Origin: Candidatus Binatia bacterium
Lineage (GTDB): Bacteria; Desulfobacterota; Binatia; UBA9968; JAJDTQ01
Direction: 5' to 3'
DNA length: 64,000 bases
Assembly: GCA_022824205.1 (NCBI GenBank)
Contig: JAJEAI010000143.1
Span: 1-64,000, forward strand
Shown here: positions 18,594-28,558 of the stretch, one piece after another
Numbering within the stretch: position 1 is the stretch's first letter
How the letters are laid out: the number at the start of each line of letters is the position of its first letter
The notes under the pieces: model-generated
Told to the model about the DNA's origin: nothing
What the model saw: the letters and a program-made list of their open reading frames with translations, nothing else
Databases searched by the model: none
Made by a program: the position numbers and the translations under genes

Positions 18594-21086
18594 ATGGGAT
18601 CCCTACCTTTGATGCGACGCCTGTGGTTCACGTTCGGTTTTTTCGCCGCCATGACCGTCTCGACGTCCCCTCTCGTGCCGGTGTGGGCGGAAGTGCGGAA
18701 TCCGAAGGGAGTAGCGGTCATCATCGGCAACGGCGACTACGAGCACCGGGACGTGCCCGACGTGAAATATGCGCACAGGGACGCGGAGGCCTTCAAACGG
18801 TACGTGCTCGAAGTCCTCGGCTTCGATCCGAACAACGTGATCGATGTGCGGGACGCGACTCGGAGGAGGCTTTTCGACGTTCTGGGAACGCGCAGCGATC
18901 CGCGCAGCGACCTGTGGAGCTACCTGAACCCGAAGGGGGGATCGGACGTCGTGGTGTTCTATTCGGGTCACGGAGTGCCGGGCCAGAAGGACGGGCGCGG
19001 GTATCTCTTGCCGGTGGACGCGGACCCGAAGGCTGCGGAGGAGGACGGCTATCCCATCGATCTGCTTTACAGAAATCTCGGGGAATTGAAAGAGGCACGC
19101 GGCGTACAGGTGTTCCTGGAAGCATGCTTCTCAGGGGGGAGCCACGGCGGCGGGCTCGTGGGTTCGGCAAGCCCGGTGTTTGTGAAGGCAAGCCTGCCGC
19201 AGTCGAGTGGGAACAAGGTCACGTCGTTGACGGCGGCGAGCGGGGAGCAGATCGCCTCGTGGGACGAGGAGGCGAAGCACGGACTGTTCACGCGCCATCT
19301 GCTGGACGCGCTTTACGGCAAGGCCGATGCGGACCGGGACGGCAAGGTGACGGCGGTGGAGGCCAAGGAATATCTGGATCAACACATGACACGGTCGGCG
19401 CGTCGCATGCACCGGCGGGTGCAGGAGGCGAACTTGATGGGGTCCGCCGAAGTGGTGCTGGTGTCGGTAGAGAAGAACGGAAAAGATGCCCCGACCCGGC
19501 GGCCGGACCCTGGTCCTCCGCAACGGGAAGGGGACGGGACGGAGCAGGCCGTGGCTCCCTCTCCACCGGCGGGTCATGAGGCGGCCGAGGGGCCTTTGGG
19601 CCTCGATCGTTCGGAGCGTCGCCGGATTCAGAAGGCATTGGCGTCGTTGGGCTTCGACCCGGGAAAAGCGGACGGATTGTTCGGCCGGAAGACCCGGGGC
19701 GCGATCAAAAGATGGCAAACGTCGCGCGACCGGGAAGCGACGGGCCATCTGGACGCGGAGTCGGCCAAGGCGTTGTTGGCGGTGGTTGAAGAGGTGTCGA
19801 CGCCGACACGAGATGCGTCTTCCCCGAAAGACGCCGTCGACACCCTGGCGCCAGCGATCGCGGTAGCGGAACGGATCAAGGAAGCCGACGACCGAAGCCG
19901 CATATACTCATGGATCGCCGAAGTTCTGGTGAAGGCCGGCAAGTTGCGCGAGGCCGAACAGTCCTTGGTCAAAGCCTTGGAAGCGGCGGAGGCGAGCAAA
20001 GACTATGGCAGAAGCTGGGCGTTCAGTGAGTTGGCGGAGGCATGGGCGGAGGCTGCCAGGCCTGGGCTTGCCTTGCAGATCAGTGAGAGGATCGATGACG
20101 AGGAGACCCAGCAATGGACGTTGCGCGACATCGCCAAGGCACAAGCAGGAGCGGGCAAAGCGCGAGATGCCGAGAAGACGCTGCACAGGGCACTGAAGGC
20201 CGCAGAAGCTCTTGAGAACAGGCTGTACCGAGGCCGCGCATTCTACGGACTCGCCGAAATCCAGGCGGAGTTTGGCAAGCGGCGTGACGCCGAGAGAATG
20301 CTCTCCAAGGCGCTGGCAGCGGCGGAAGATATTCCTGAAGCTCTCTACCGGAGCGCGTTGTTCAGGGAGACCGCCGCGGTACAGGTGAAGTTCGGCAACT
20401 TGCGTGACGCCGCCAAGTCTCTTTCGAAAGCAGTGATCGCGGCGGAGAGAATCGAAGACACGTGCAACTTTGGCGCAACTGAGTTTGCCCGCATCGCTGT
20501 GGTGCAGTCGAAAGCCGGCAACGCCCGTAATGCCGCCAAATCATTCGCCGAGGCGCGGGCGAGAGCCAACAAATGCCAAACGGATGGCAAAGGGTCCAGT
20601 GCATTACGAGAACTGATCGAAGAACAGGCGAAGTCCGGAGGCTTTCGCCAAGCTCTGGCCACGACGGAAAAAATTGAAGACGCTTACTCCAGGTCCTTGG
20701 CACTTGCCGAAGTCGCCGCCGCGCAGGCGAAAGCCGAAAAGGGCCAAGCTGCGGCAAAGTCATTCGCCAAGGCATTGGCGGCTGCCGGCAACATACAGGA
20801 TGAGCGTTCGCGGGAGAGTGCGTTCTCCGACATCGCGTGGCGTCAAGCAGAGGCTGGAAACATCGAGGACGCCGTGTCGATCGCCCAGAGACTGGTGGAC
20901 GACTGGTACCGAGCAAGGGCACTGAACAGTATCGCCACGGCGCAGGCGAAAGCCCGCAAGTTCCGGGATGCCGTCGCTACCGCGGAGGGGATCCTGGACG
21001 ACAAGTTGTATGCCGAAGCGCTGATCGCGGTTGCAAGAGAGCAAGTCAAGCCGGTTGGCGATGCGGCGGAGAACGATCGACCGTAG
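18594..21086 (+). CDS. Secreted caspase-like (C14/orthocaspase) protein with PG-binding-like domain and helical repeats
   Basis: 830 residues. A signal peptide (about 7-32) precedes a caspase p20 domain with catalytic dyad H126 (FYSGHGVPG) and C178 (FLEACFSGG). A textbook EF-hand loop, D245-x-D-x-D-G-x-V-x-x-x-E256, lies at the end of this domain. Residues 338-397 resemble a peptidoglycan-binding domain (IQKALASLGFDPGKADGLFG, then TRGAIKRWQ). From about 410 to 820 run degenerate helical repeats of about 37-42 residues, with cores such as AAAQAKAEKG and AIAVAERI. ATG 18594 is preceded by AGAGGGG. Such orthocaspases usually cut after Arg/Lys; here envelope location and calcium control are inferred. 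Confidence 0.82.
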   Translation: MGSLPLMRRLWFTFGFFAAMTVSTSPLVPVWAEVRNPKGVAVIIGNGDYEHRDVPDVKYAHRDAEAFKRYVLEVLGFDPNNVIDVRDATRRRLFDVLGTRSDPRSDLWSYLNPKGGSDVVVFYSGHGVPGQKDGRGYLLPVDADPKAAEEDGYPIDLLYRNLGELKEARGVQVFLEACFSGGSHGGGLVGSASPVFVKASLPQSSGNKVTSLTAASGEQIASWDEEAKHGLFTRHLLDALYGKADADRDGKVTAVEAKEYLDQHMTRSARRMHRRVQEANLMGSAEVVLVSVEKNGKDAPTRRPDPGPPQREGDGTEQAVAPSPPAGHEAAEGPLGLDRSERRRIQKALASLGFDPGKADGLFGRKTRGAIKRWQTSRDREATGHLDAESAKALLAVVEEVSTPTRDASSPKDAVDTLAPAIAVAERIKEADDRSRIYSWIAEVLVKAGKLREAEQSLVKALEAAEASKDYGRSWAFSELAEAWAEAARPGLALQISERIDDEETQQWTLRDIAKAQAGAGKARDAEKTLHRALKAAEALENRLYRGRAFYGLAEIQAEFGKRRDAERMLSKALAAAEDIPEALYRSALFRETAAVQVKFGNLRDAAKSLSKAVIAAERIEDTCNFGATEFARIAVVQSKAGNARNAAKSFAEARARANKCQTDGKGSSALRELIEEQAKSGGFRQALATTEKIEDAYSRSLALAEVAAAQAKAEKGQAAAKSFAKALAAAGNIQDERSRESAFSDIAWRQAEAGNIEDAVSIAQRLVDDWYRARALNSIATAQAKARKFRDAVATAEGILDDKLYAEALIAVAREQVKPVGDAAENDRP

Positions 21087-21093
21087 CTTACGA

Positions 21094-21774
21094 CTACCCG
21101 GCCGCCGCTCGGTCCGCCATCACCACCGCGGCATCCGGCGCTACCCGGCCCGCGGGGATGGCGGCGTCGCCCTCGCGCAGCCGCGGCAGCATCTCGCGCT
21201 TGTCCGCACCGGTCACCACCCAGAGAATCCGCCGCGCCTTGTTCAGCACCGGGAACGTCAAAGTCATGCGCCGACGGGCCTGGTAGACGCCGGTGGCGGC
21301 CACCGTTGCCTCGCGGATGTCCAGCTCCGGAGCGCCCGGCACCAGCGACGCCGTGTGGCCGTCCGGACCGAGCCCCAGGTGGGCGAGATCGAGGCGGCCC
21401 GACGGCGCTGTCAGCCGCTCCAGCATCCCCGCATATTCGCGTGCCGCCGCATCGAGGTCCGGCGCCTCGACGGGCATGGGATGGATTTGACCGGACTCCA
21501 TCGGCGCCGGCGCCAGGCTCTCGCGCAGGTGCGTCAGGTTCCGGTCCCCGTGTCCCTCCGGGGCCACGCGCTCGTCCACCTGCACGATCTCCACGGCCTC
21601 CCAGGGCAAGTCTTCGTCCGCCAGCGCCCGCAGCATCACCCACGGCGTCCGGCCGCCGCTGGCGGCGAACACGAACCGTCCGCGCGCCTTCACCGCGGCG
21701 CGCGCGGCATCCGCGATGAAAGCGGCGGCACGCCGCGCCACGGCGTCGCTGTCCGGCAATACCTCGACGTCCAC
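21094..21774 (-). CDS. pgl: 6-phosphogluconolactonase
   Basis: 226 residues of the DevB/NagB-like family. It hydrolyses 6-phosphogluconolactone in the oxidative pentose phosphate pathway. Signatures: FAASGGRTPWVMLRAL (phosphate loop), VQVDERVAPEGHGDRN, LAHLGLGPDGHTASLVPG with the catalytic His, and the late RRMTLTFPVLNKAR strand. It starts with GTG at 21774, preceded by GGGAGG; longer in-frame extension runs into gnd and lacks homology. It lies 14 bases after gnd, giving two consecutive pathway steps in one operon. It ends convergently with the caspase gene seven bases away. Confidence 0.92.
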   Translation of the reverse strand: MDVEVLPDSDAVARRAAAFIADAARAAVKARGRFVFAASGGRTPWVMLRALADEDLPWEAVEIVQVDERVAPEGHGDRNLTHLRESLAPAPMESGQIHPMPVEAPDLDAAAREYAGMLERLTAPSGRLDLAHLGLGPDGHTASLVPGAPELDIREATVAATGVYQARRRMTLTFPVLNKARRILWVVTGADKREMLPRLREGDAAIPAGRVAPDAAVVMADRAAAG

Positions 21775-21788
21775 GGCCCGCCTCCCGG

Positions 21789-22808
21789 CTACTTCTTGGG
21801 CGGCAACTCCTCGTGGCCGCCGAACTGGAAGCGCATGGCCGAGAGCAGCTTGTCGGCGTAGTCCGCCTCGCCGCGGGAACTGAAGCGCTCGAACAGGGCC
21901 GCCGTGAGGACGTGGGCGGGCACGGCCTCGTCCACCGCCGCATGGATGGTCCAGCGGCCCTCGCCGGAGTCGGACACCCGGCCGGCGAACCGCTCCAGGC
22001 CGGGGTCCTCCAGCAGCGCGTTGGCGGTGAGGTCCAGCAGCCACGACGCCACCACGCTGCCGCGGCGCCACAGCTCCGCCACCTCGCCCAGGTCGAAGTC
22101 GTACTGGTAGTGCTCGGGGTCCCGCAGCGGAGTGTGCTCCGCGCTGGCCTCGTGTCCCTGCTTGCCCACGTTGGCGTGCTTGAGGATGTTGAACCCCTCG
22201 GCGTAGGCCGCCATGATGCCGTACTCGATGCCGTTGTGGATCATCTTGACGAAGTGTCCGGCGCCGTTGGGGCCGCAGTGGAGATAGCCGTGCTCCGCGG
22301 TGCCCTTGCCCGGCTCACGACCCGGAGTGCGCGGCGCCTCGTCGATGCTGGGCGCCAGCGCCGCGAAGATCGGATCGAGATGCTTCACCACATCCGGCTC
22401 GCCGCCGATCATCTGGCAGTAGCCCCGATCCAGCCCCCACACGCCGCCGCTGGTACCCACGTCGACGTAGTGGATGCCCTTGGACGACAGCTCCTGCGCG
22501 CGCCGGATGTCGTCGATGTAGTACGAGTTGCCGCCGTCGATGAGGATGTCGTCCTCCTCCAGGTGCTCGACGAAGGACTCGATGGTGCGGTCCACCACCG
22601 CCGCCGGCACCATCATCCACACCGCCCTGGGCTTGTCGAGCTTCGCCACCAGCTCGGTGAGCGAGCCGCTCCCCACCGCGCCGTCGGCCACCAGTCCCTG
22701 GACCGCGTCGGCGTGCCGGTCGAAGGCCACCACCTGGTGCCCGGCCTTGATCAGCCGCCGCGCCATGTTGCCGCCCATCCTTCCCAAACCGATGATGCCC
22801 AACTGCAT
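21789..22808 (-). CDS. gnd: 6-phosphogluconate dehydrogenase, decarboxylating (short GntZ/YqeC type)
   Basis: 339 residues, about 130 shorter than E. coli Gnd, so it belongs to the short, usually NAD+-linked class. Rossmann motif LGIIGLGRMGGNMA starts at residue 3; IDGGNSYYIDD and GTSGGVWGLDRGYCQMIGG contact substrate; the catalytic Lys/Asn helix is GHFVKMIHNGIEYGIM. The shortened C-terminus carries YADKLLSAMRFQFGGH. The start at 22808 follows a clear AAGGAGG. It is transcribed with the lactonase and divergently from the GH15 gene across a 520-base repeat-filled gap. Confidence 0.93.
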   Translation of the reverse strand: MQLGIIGLGRMGGNMARRLIKAGHQVVAFDRHADAVQGLVADGAVGSGSLTELVAKLDKPRAVWMMVPAAVVDRTIESFVEHLEEDDILIDGGNSYYIDDIRRAQELSSKGIHYVDVGTSGGVWGLDRGYCQMIGGEPDVVKHLDPIFAALAPSIDEAPRTPGREPGKGTAEHGYLHCGPNGAGHFVKMIHNGIEYGIMAAYAEGFNILKHANVGKQGHEASAEHTPLRDPEHYQYDFDLGEVAELWRRGSVVASWLLDLTANALLEDPGLERFAGRVSDSGEGRWTIHAAVDEAVPAHVLTAALFERFSSRGEADYADKLLSAMRFQFGGHEELPPKK

Positions 22809-22922
22809 GCCAGCCTCCTTGAGTGCAACCTTTCGCTCTGACAGCATCTTAGCACACCAAACAGCGCCGGGATGCCCCTGCCCCACCCGGATTCCCGCTT
22901 CCAGGCTGTCTCAAACTTGTGA

Positions 22923-23196
22923 GGCACGGCCGCCCCGAGTCGTCATTGATACGAAAATAAAATCCTGTTCAATGATTTCTGGTAGTTGCGGAATCCCGCT
23001 ACACCCCAATGAGTCATTCCCGCGGAAGCGGGAATCCAGGGGTGGTGGTGTGGCGGTTCCATCGCCCCGACCCCACCCCGCCTGGATTCCCGCTTTCGCG
23101 GGAATGACGAGAGATGAGACGTTGGATTTGTAACCTGCTGATTTATTGGGGCAATTGTTTGTTTTCATTTCAATGACGACTCGGGGCGGCCGTGCC
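22923..23196. mobile_element. 274-bp MITE-like inverted-repeat element with nested REP palindrome
   Basis: Ends are inverted repeats: GGCACGGCCGCCCCGAGTCG at 22923 and its complement ending at 23196 match perfectly for 27 bases and then diverge. In the middle, 23013-23108 is the REP-like core: GTCATTCCCGCGGAAGCGGG facing CCCGCTTTCGCGGGAATGAC. The stretch 22940-23040 recurs inverted at about 35442-35605. It fills most of the gnd/GH15 gap and carries no protein. Confidence 0.7.
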
Positions 23197-23330
23197 GTTA
23201 CCTGTTCGGGTGGAGCATTGACACAGTCTATTCCGCGGGAATGACGAATTCTTGTCGTCTCCTCCTGGAGGGTTCGACCGGCCGCGTCGCGCGCAAGACC
23301 GTGGCATTGACCCTTGGGATACGATAGATT

Positions 23331-25178
23331 GTGCGCGACATGTACGCTCCCATCGAAAGCTACGGCGTCATCGGCGACCTTCATACCGTCGCCCTGGTGG
23401 GTGACAACGGTGCCATCGACTGGTTCTGTTACCCGCGCTTCGACTCGCCCAGCGTCTTCGGCGCCGTGCTCGACGACGCCAAGGGCGGGCGTTTCGTCAT
23501 CGGCCCGGACGTGGACAACGTCACCTGCCGGCAGTTGTACCTGCCCGATACCAACATCCTGATCACCCGCTTCATGACCGAGGAAGGGGTCAGCGAGGTC
23601 ATGGACTTCATGCCGCCGGGACCGGCCGACGAGAACTACCACGGGCGCCTCATCCGCATCGCCAAGGTCGTGCGCGGCACCATGTCGCTCAAGCTGGAAT
23701 GCACCCCGGCGTTCGACTACGGACGCGCGGAGCACACCGTGGAGGTGCGCGACAACCGCGCGGTGTTCCGGAGCGACGGGCTCGGCTGCATGCTGAAGGT
23801 GTCCCAGAGCGGCCACCGGAACGTCGTGTCCGTGCGCCCGAACGGCAACGGCGGCGTAGTGGCCAGCGGCAGCCTGCGGGAGAACAGCGTGCTGGCGGCG
23901 GTGTTCCAGGGGGTCGACGACCGTGGCATCGACTGCGACTGTCCGGAGGTGGAAGGCTGTCTCGATCTGTTGGAAGACACCGAGCGTTACTGGCACCACT
24001 GGTTGCGTCAGTCCCGCTACAGCGGCCGCTGGCGCGAAATGGTGGACCGCTCGGCGCTGGTGCTGAAGCTCCTGTGCTACGAGCCCAGCGGCGCCATCGT
24101 GGCCGCACCCACCTGCAGCCTGCCGGAGAACATCGGCGGCGGACGCAACTGGGACTACCGTTACACGTGGATCCGCGACGCCAGCTTCAGCCTGTACGGC
24201 CTCATGCGGCTGGGTTTCACCTACGAGGCGGGCCGCTTCATGGACTGGCTCAAGGAGCGCTGCGGCGACCTCAAGCCCGACGGCTCGCTGCAGATCATGT
24301 ACGGCATCCGCGGCGAGAAGAACATCCCGGAGTCCACCCTCGACCACTGGGAAGGCTATCGGAAGTCGGCTCCCGTGCGCATCGGCAACGCCGCCGCCGA
24401 CCAGCTTCAGCTCGACATCTACGGCGAGATGATGGACTCGGTGTACCTGTTCAACAAGTACGGCACCCCCATCGACTCGGAGCTGTGGACCAACCTTTCG
24501 CGCCTGATGGAGTGGGTGTGCGACCATTGGGACCAGCGCGACGAAGGCATCTGGGAAGTGCGGGGAGGGCGCCAGCACTTCGTCTACTCCAAGCTCATGT
24601 GCTGGGTGGCCCTGGACCGGGGCGTGCGCCTGGCGGAGAAGCGCTCCTTCCCGGCCAACCGCGGGCGCTGGCTCGAGAACCGGGACGCCATCTACCACCG
24701 AATCATGGCCGAAGGGTTCAACCGTAAACGGAACGCCTTCGTGCAGGCCTTCGGCAGCGACACGCTGGACGCCAGCAACCTGCTCATGCCGCTGGTGTTC
24801 TTCGTGTCCCCTACCGACCCCAAGATGCTCTCCACCCTGGAGGCCATCAACTGCCCGCCGCACCAGCACGGTCTCGTGTCGGACAGCCTGGTCTACCGCT
24901 ACGACGTGGCACGGACGGACGACGGCGTCGCCGGGGAGGAAGGCACCTTCAGCATGTGCACATTCTGGCTGGTGGAGGCCCTGACCCGTGCCGGCCGGCT
25001 CGGCAATGCCCGCTTCATCTTCGAGAAGATGCTGAGCTACGCCAACCACCTGGGACTCTACTCCGAGGAGACCGGCCCGCGGGGCGAGGCTCTGGGCAAC
25101 TTTCCCCAGGCGTTCACCCACCTGGGACTCATCAGCGCGGCGTTCAACCTCGACCGCAAATTGGGATCGAAGGACTGA
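23331..25178 (+). CDS. Glycoside hydrolase family 15 protein (glucoamylase/trehalase-like)
   Basis: 615 residues with the two-part GH15 layout: an N-terminal beta-sandwich starting [18 protein letters not shown] and [19 protein letters not shown], then the (alpha/alpha)6 barrel. Barrel signatures are [20 protein letters not shown] with a general-acid region and [20 protein letters not shown] with the catalytic-base Glu. Cytosolic bacterial members hydrolyse alpha-glucans, isomaltose or trehalose. No signal peptide is seen. GTG 23331 or ATG 23340 could be the start; neither has a strong ribosome site. Divergence from pgl-gnd suggests a glucose-supply link. Confidence 0.9.
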   Translation: MRDMYAPIESYGVIGDLHTVALVGDNGAIDWFCYPRFDSPSVFGAVLDDAKGGRFVIGPDVDNVTCRQLYLPDTNILITRFMTEEGVSEVMDFMPPGPADENYHGRLIRIAKVVRGTMSLKLECTPAFDYGRAEHTVEVRDNRAVFRSDGLGCMLKVSQSGHRNVVSVRPNGNGGVVASGSLRENSVLAAVFQGVDDRGIDCDCPEVEGCLDLLEDTERYWHHWLRQSRYSGRWREMVDRSALVLKLLCYEPSGAIVAAPTCSLPENIGGGRNWDYRYTWIRDASFSLYGLMRLGFTYEAGRFMDWLKERCGDLKPDGSLQIMYGIRGEKNIPESTLDHWEGYRKSAPVRIGNAAADQLQLDIYGEMMDSVYLFNKYGTPIDSELWTNLSRLMEWVCDHWDQRDEGIWEVRGGRQHFVYSKLMCWVALDRGVRLAEKRSFPANRGRWLENRDAIYHRIMAEGFNRKRNAFVQAFGSDTLDASNLLMPLVFFVSPTDPKMLSTLEAINCPPHQHGLVSDSLVYRYDVARTDDGVAGEEGTFSMCTFWLVEALTRAGRLGNARFIFEKMLSYANHLGLYSEETGPRGEALGNFPQAFTHLGLISAAFNLDRKLGSKD

Positions 25179-25198
25179 CGCGCGCCTCCCCTCGAAAC

Positions 25199-25298
25199 GT
25201 CATTCCCGCTAAAGCGGCAATCCAGGAGAGGTGAGGCGGGGAAACGCCGCTGTACGGCCCCGCCACTGCCCCTGGATTCCCGCTTTCGCGGGAATGAC
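25199..25298. repeat. REP/MITE-like palindromic core (copy 2) and fragments
   Basis: GTCATTCCCGCTAAAGCGGC faces CCCGCTTTCGCGGGAATGAC across about 60 bases. The following bases to about 25440 hold partial copies (CGGAAGCGGGAATGACG; CCGCGGGGATGACG) and a segment also found at 46238-46300. The whole 400-base gap before the binding-protein gene is made of this material and no gene is seen in it. Confidence 0.75.
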
Positions 25299-25579
25299 GG
25301 ATCGGCGTTCAGTCGCCGGAAGCAGCGTTTTGACACAGCCTCGGAAGCGGGAATGACGATTTGGGTAGTTGGTGACATTTCGTGTCCGAGCAGAATATTG
25401 GCACAGCCTGTTCCGCGGGGATGACGTTTCGAGAGGTCGCGGTCGGCGCCGGCTGGTTTCAGCACCTGTACGCCAGGGGTTGCGACGCCGCCTATATTCA
25501 CGTAAACACCACGCGTTAACGACAGCCGGGTCCGTGAAGCGCACGGTCCCTAGAACATCCCAGGAACGGAGGAAGACGT

Positions 25580-26674
25580 ATGTTCGCAAGAGTGCTCGTG
25601 GCATTGGCCGTGCTCGGCCTCACCCTGCCCGCTTTCGCGGAAGAGAAGATATCCCCGGCGCTTCAGAAAGTCATCGAAGCCGCCAAGGAGGAAGGCGAAC
25701 TCAAGATCCAGTGGACGGCCGGGCGGCTCGGCGGAGACGCCGGGGTGCGCAAGATGGTTGCCGCCATGAACAAGCGGTACGGGACCGGTCTCAAGCTCCG
25801 TTTCACCCCCGGACCCAACTTCCCGCGCATGACCGCCAAGCTGTTGCAGGAACACGCCGCCGGACAGCCGTCCAGCAGCGACATCCTCCTGGGCAGTTCC
25901 AACCACATGTCCCAGGGCACGGCCAAGGGCATGCTCATGCTCATGGACTGGGAGGGGCTGCTGGAACGGCCCAACCCCAAGGACGCCAACATCAACCGCA
26001 CCGCGCCCAAGGGCGCCGGAGTGGCCATCGCCTCGCGCGTGGTGGGCATCTCCTACAACTCGCGGATGGTCAAGCCCGAGGACGTTCCCCAGAGCATGGA
26101 GGACGTGTTCAAGGCCAAGTTCAAGGGCAAGATCGCGTCCACGCCCTACGCCACCGGCCTCTACCAGTTCGCCGCGGACGACATGCTCGGGCGCGAACGC
26201 ATGACGGACTACACCAAGCGCCTCGCCGGGCACATCGGCGGACTGATGGGCTGCAACTCGATGGACCGCGTCGCCAGCGGCGAGTTCCTCATGCTGGTGT
26301 TCGACTGCGGCCACGACGACTCCATCCGCATGGAGCGCAGGGGCGCGCCGGTGAAGCAGGCGACCATCAAGGAGATTTCGCGGGTCAACGTCATCTACTT
26401 CGGCATCCCCAAGCACGCGCAGCACCCCAACGCCGGCATCCTGTTCGCCAACTTCATGCACACGGCGGAAGGACAGAAGCTGCAGTGGGACCTGGGCGGC
26501 CACGACCTGCACATCTACCCCGAAGCCAACACGCGCAAGCCGGTGCTGGACATCCTGGCGGGCGGGGGACGGCTCTTCATCGACACGGTGGAGCGCAACA
26601 ACATCCATGACCCCAAGGAGCTCCGGAAGATCCAGGCGGAGTTCCGGAAAATCCTCAAGGACGGCGGGAAGTAG
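25580..26674 (+). CDS. ABC transporter periplasmic binding protein (Fe3+/thiamine type)
   Basis: 364 residues with a signal peptide cleaved near AFAEEK (about residue 21). It belongs to the family-1 extracellular binding proteins grouped with iron, thiamine and 2-aminoethylphosphonate binders: KVIEAAKEEGELKIQWTAG at the start and a lobe crossover FGIPKHAQHPNAGILFANF with TAEGQ later. The ligand cannot be told; conserved tyrosines typical of ferric binding proteins are not obvious. A ribosome site GGAGGA stands before ATG 25580. It is the first gene of a complete importer with the permease and ATPase that follow. Confidence 0.85.
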   Translation: MFARVLVALAVLGLTLPAFAEEKISPALQKVIEAAKEEGELKIQWTAGRLGGDAGVRKMVAAMNKRYGTGLKLRFTPGPNFPRMTAKLLQEHAAGQPSSSDILLGSSNHMSQGTAKGMLMLMDWEGLLERPNPKDANINRTAPKGAGVAIASRVVGISYNSRMVKPEDVPQSMEDVFKAKFKGKIASTPYATGLYQFAADDMLGRERMTDYTKRLAGHIGGLMGCNSMDRVASGEFLMLVFDCGHDDSIRMERRGAPVKQATIKEISRVNVIYFGIPKHAQHPNAGILFANFMHTAEGQKLQWDLGGHDLHIYPEANTRKPVLDILAGGGRLFIDTVERNNIHDPKELRKIQAEFRKILKDGGK

Positions 26675-26820
26675 CCGGTACGTAAACGGCGACCCGGGAG
26701 GCCGCGAGGTCTTCCGGGCCCCGATTCAGCGTCGGGGCAGGCTTCGGATCGAGTCCGGGGCGGGCACCGACCCGGTCGGGGGCGAGTTGTCGGCACCGGT
26801 TCCGAGAAAGGCCCCTAGCC

Positions 26821-28533
26821 TTGCGTCTGCCGCGTTTTAACGGCCAGGTTTCCCCTCTGCTGCCCGTCGCGCTGGCCCCCATGGCGCTCGTGGCGGTGTT
26901 CATCCTGGTGATCGTGTGGGTGAGCTTCCAGAGCGGCACCCTGGGCACCGTCCACTCCAGCTATACGCTGGAGAACTACCACGACGTCCTCGGAGACTCC
27001 GCGATCTACGGCGTCATATGGAACACGCTGTGGTTCGCGTTCTCCACGGTATTCTTCGCATTGATCATCGGGCTTCCCATCGCCTGGCTGACCGAGCGCA
27101 CCACCATCCCCGGGAAGGCCGCCATCTACGTCATCATGACGCTGGGGCTCCTGATCCCCGGCATCTTCGTGGCCATGGGCTGGACGTTCATCGCCCACCC
27201 GCGCATCGGCTTCATCAACCGCTGGCTGGTGGACCTGTTCGCGCTGGACAACGGCCCGGTTAACATCGCCACTCCCATGGGCATGGGCTTCGTGCAGGGG
27301 ATGAACCTCGCGCCGCTGGCGTTCATCCTCACCACGCAGATGTTCCGGGCCATGAACCCCATGCTGGAGGAGGCGGCGCGCACCGCGGGCATGAGCGCCA
27401 CCGCGACTCTGCGCCGGGTGACGCTTCCCCTGGCCGGGCCCGCCATTCTCGCCGCGGTCATCTACATCTTCATCGTCGGCATCGCGACCTTCGACATCCC
27501 CGCGGTCATCGGGCTCGGCAACCGGGTCTACCTCTTCAGCACCTATCTCTTCACACTGACGTTTCCCGAGGACATGGAGCCGCGTTACGGCATCACCGGC
27601 GCGGTGGGGGTGCTCATGATCGTGGTGGCGCTGGTGCTGACGGCCTGGTACGGCCGCGTGCTGCAGCGCGGCAACCGCTACCAGGTGATCACCGGCAAGG
27701 GCTACCGCCCCAAGATGCTGGACCTGGGCGGGTGGAACTGGGCGGCCTGGGGCATGATCGCCGTCTACGCCCTCATCTCCAAGCTCGTGCCCATCGCGCT
27801 CGTCGGCTTCATCGCCTTCGCGCCCTACGTGGCGCCGCCGTCCCTGGAGATGTGGGAGCAACTCTCCCTCAACAACTTCTACAACGTCAACTGGGAACTG
27901 GTGTGGCGCGGGATGAAGCACACGCTCATCCTGATGTTCGTGGTGCCCCTGGCGGTCATGGTGTGCGCCTTCGCCATCTCGTGGCTGGTGGTGCGCACCC
28001 GCAGCCGCGGGCGCTACGCCCTGGAGTTCGGCGCGTTCCTGCCCCACACCGTGCCCGAGCTGCTCTTCGCCATCGGCGCGCTGCTGGTGGCGCTCTTCGT
28101 GCTGAAGGACTACGTGCCGCTCTACGGCACCGTGTGGCTCATCGCGCTGGTGTACCTGGTGACCCGGCTGCCCTTCGCCACCCGCGCCCTGAACGGCGCG
28201 CTCTTGCAGATACACAAGGAACTGGAGGAAGCCGCCTACGTGTCCGGGCTCACCATGCTGCGGGCCAGCCGGCGGGTGCTGCTGCCGCTGCTGCGCCCCA
28301 CGCTCATGTCCGTGTGGATCTGGACCGCCCTGCTGGTCTACCGCGAGGTCACCGTGGCCGTGTTCCTCGCCACCGAGAGCAACATCACCCTCACCGCGGT
28401 GGTATGGAGCTACTGGGCCGCGGCCGGCATGACCGAGGCCTCGGTGGTGACCACCCTGATGATCCTGTTCTTCTCGCCGCTACTGCTGCTGTTCTGGATC
28501 TTCGGGCGGCGCAGCGCCCTGGCGGAGGATTGA
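26821..28533 (+). CDS. ABC transporter permease, fused double domain (FbpB/ThiP type)
   Basis: 570 residues forming both membrane halves in one chain, with about 12 predicted helices. The first half has the EAA-loop signature EEAARTAGMSATATLRRVTLPLAGPAILAA-like region near residues 180-210. The second has ELEEAAYVSGLTMLRASRRVLLPLLRP near 465-490. That two-domain layout is typical of ferric-ion and thiamine permeases. The likely start is TTG 26821, with GAAAGG upstream; using the ATG at 26881 would cut into the first helix. It lies 146 bases after the binding protein and 25 before the ATPase. Confidence 0.88.
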   Translation: MRLPRFNGQVSPLLPVALAPMALVAVFILVIVWVSFQSGTLGTVHSSYTLENYHDVLGDSAIYGVIWNTLWFAFSTVFFALIIGLPIAWLTERTTIPGKAAIYVIMTLGLLIPGIFVAMGWTFIAHPRIGFINRWLVDLFALDNGPVNIATPMGMGFVQGMNLAPLAFILTTQMFRAMNPMLEEAARTAGMSATATLRRVTLPLAGPAILAAVIYIFIVGIATFDIPAVIGLGNRVYLFSTYLFTLTFPEDMEPRYGITGAVGVLMIVVALVLTAWYGRVLQRGNRYQVITGKGYRPKMLDLGGWNWAAWGMIAVYALISKLVPIALVGFIAFAPYVAPPSLEMWEQLSLNNFYNVNWELVWRGMKHTLILMFVVPLAVMVCAFAISWLVVRTRSRGRYALEFGAFLPHTVPELLFAIGALLVALFVLKDYVPLYGTVWLIALVYLVTRLPFATRALNGALLQIHKELEEAAYVSGLTMLRASRRVLLPLLRPTLMSVWIWTALLVYREVTVAVFLATESNITLTAVVWSYWAAAGMTEASVVTTLMILFFSPLLLLFWIFGRRSALAED

Positions 28534-28558
28534 GGCAAATGGCCGTTGGAACCCCGTC

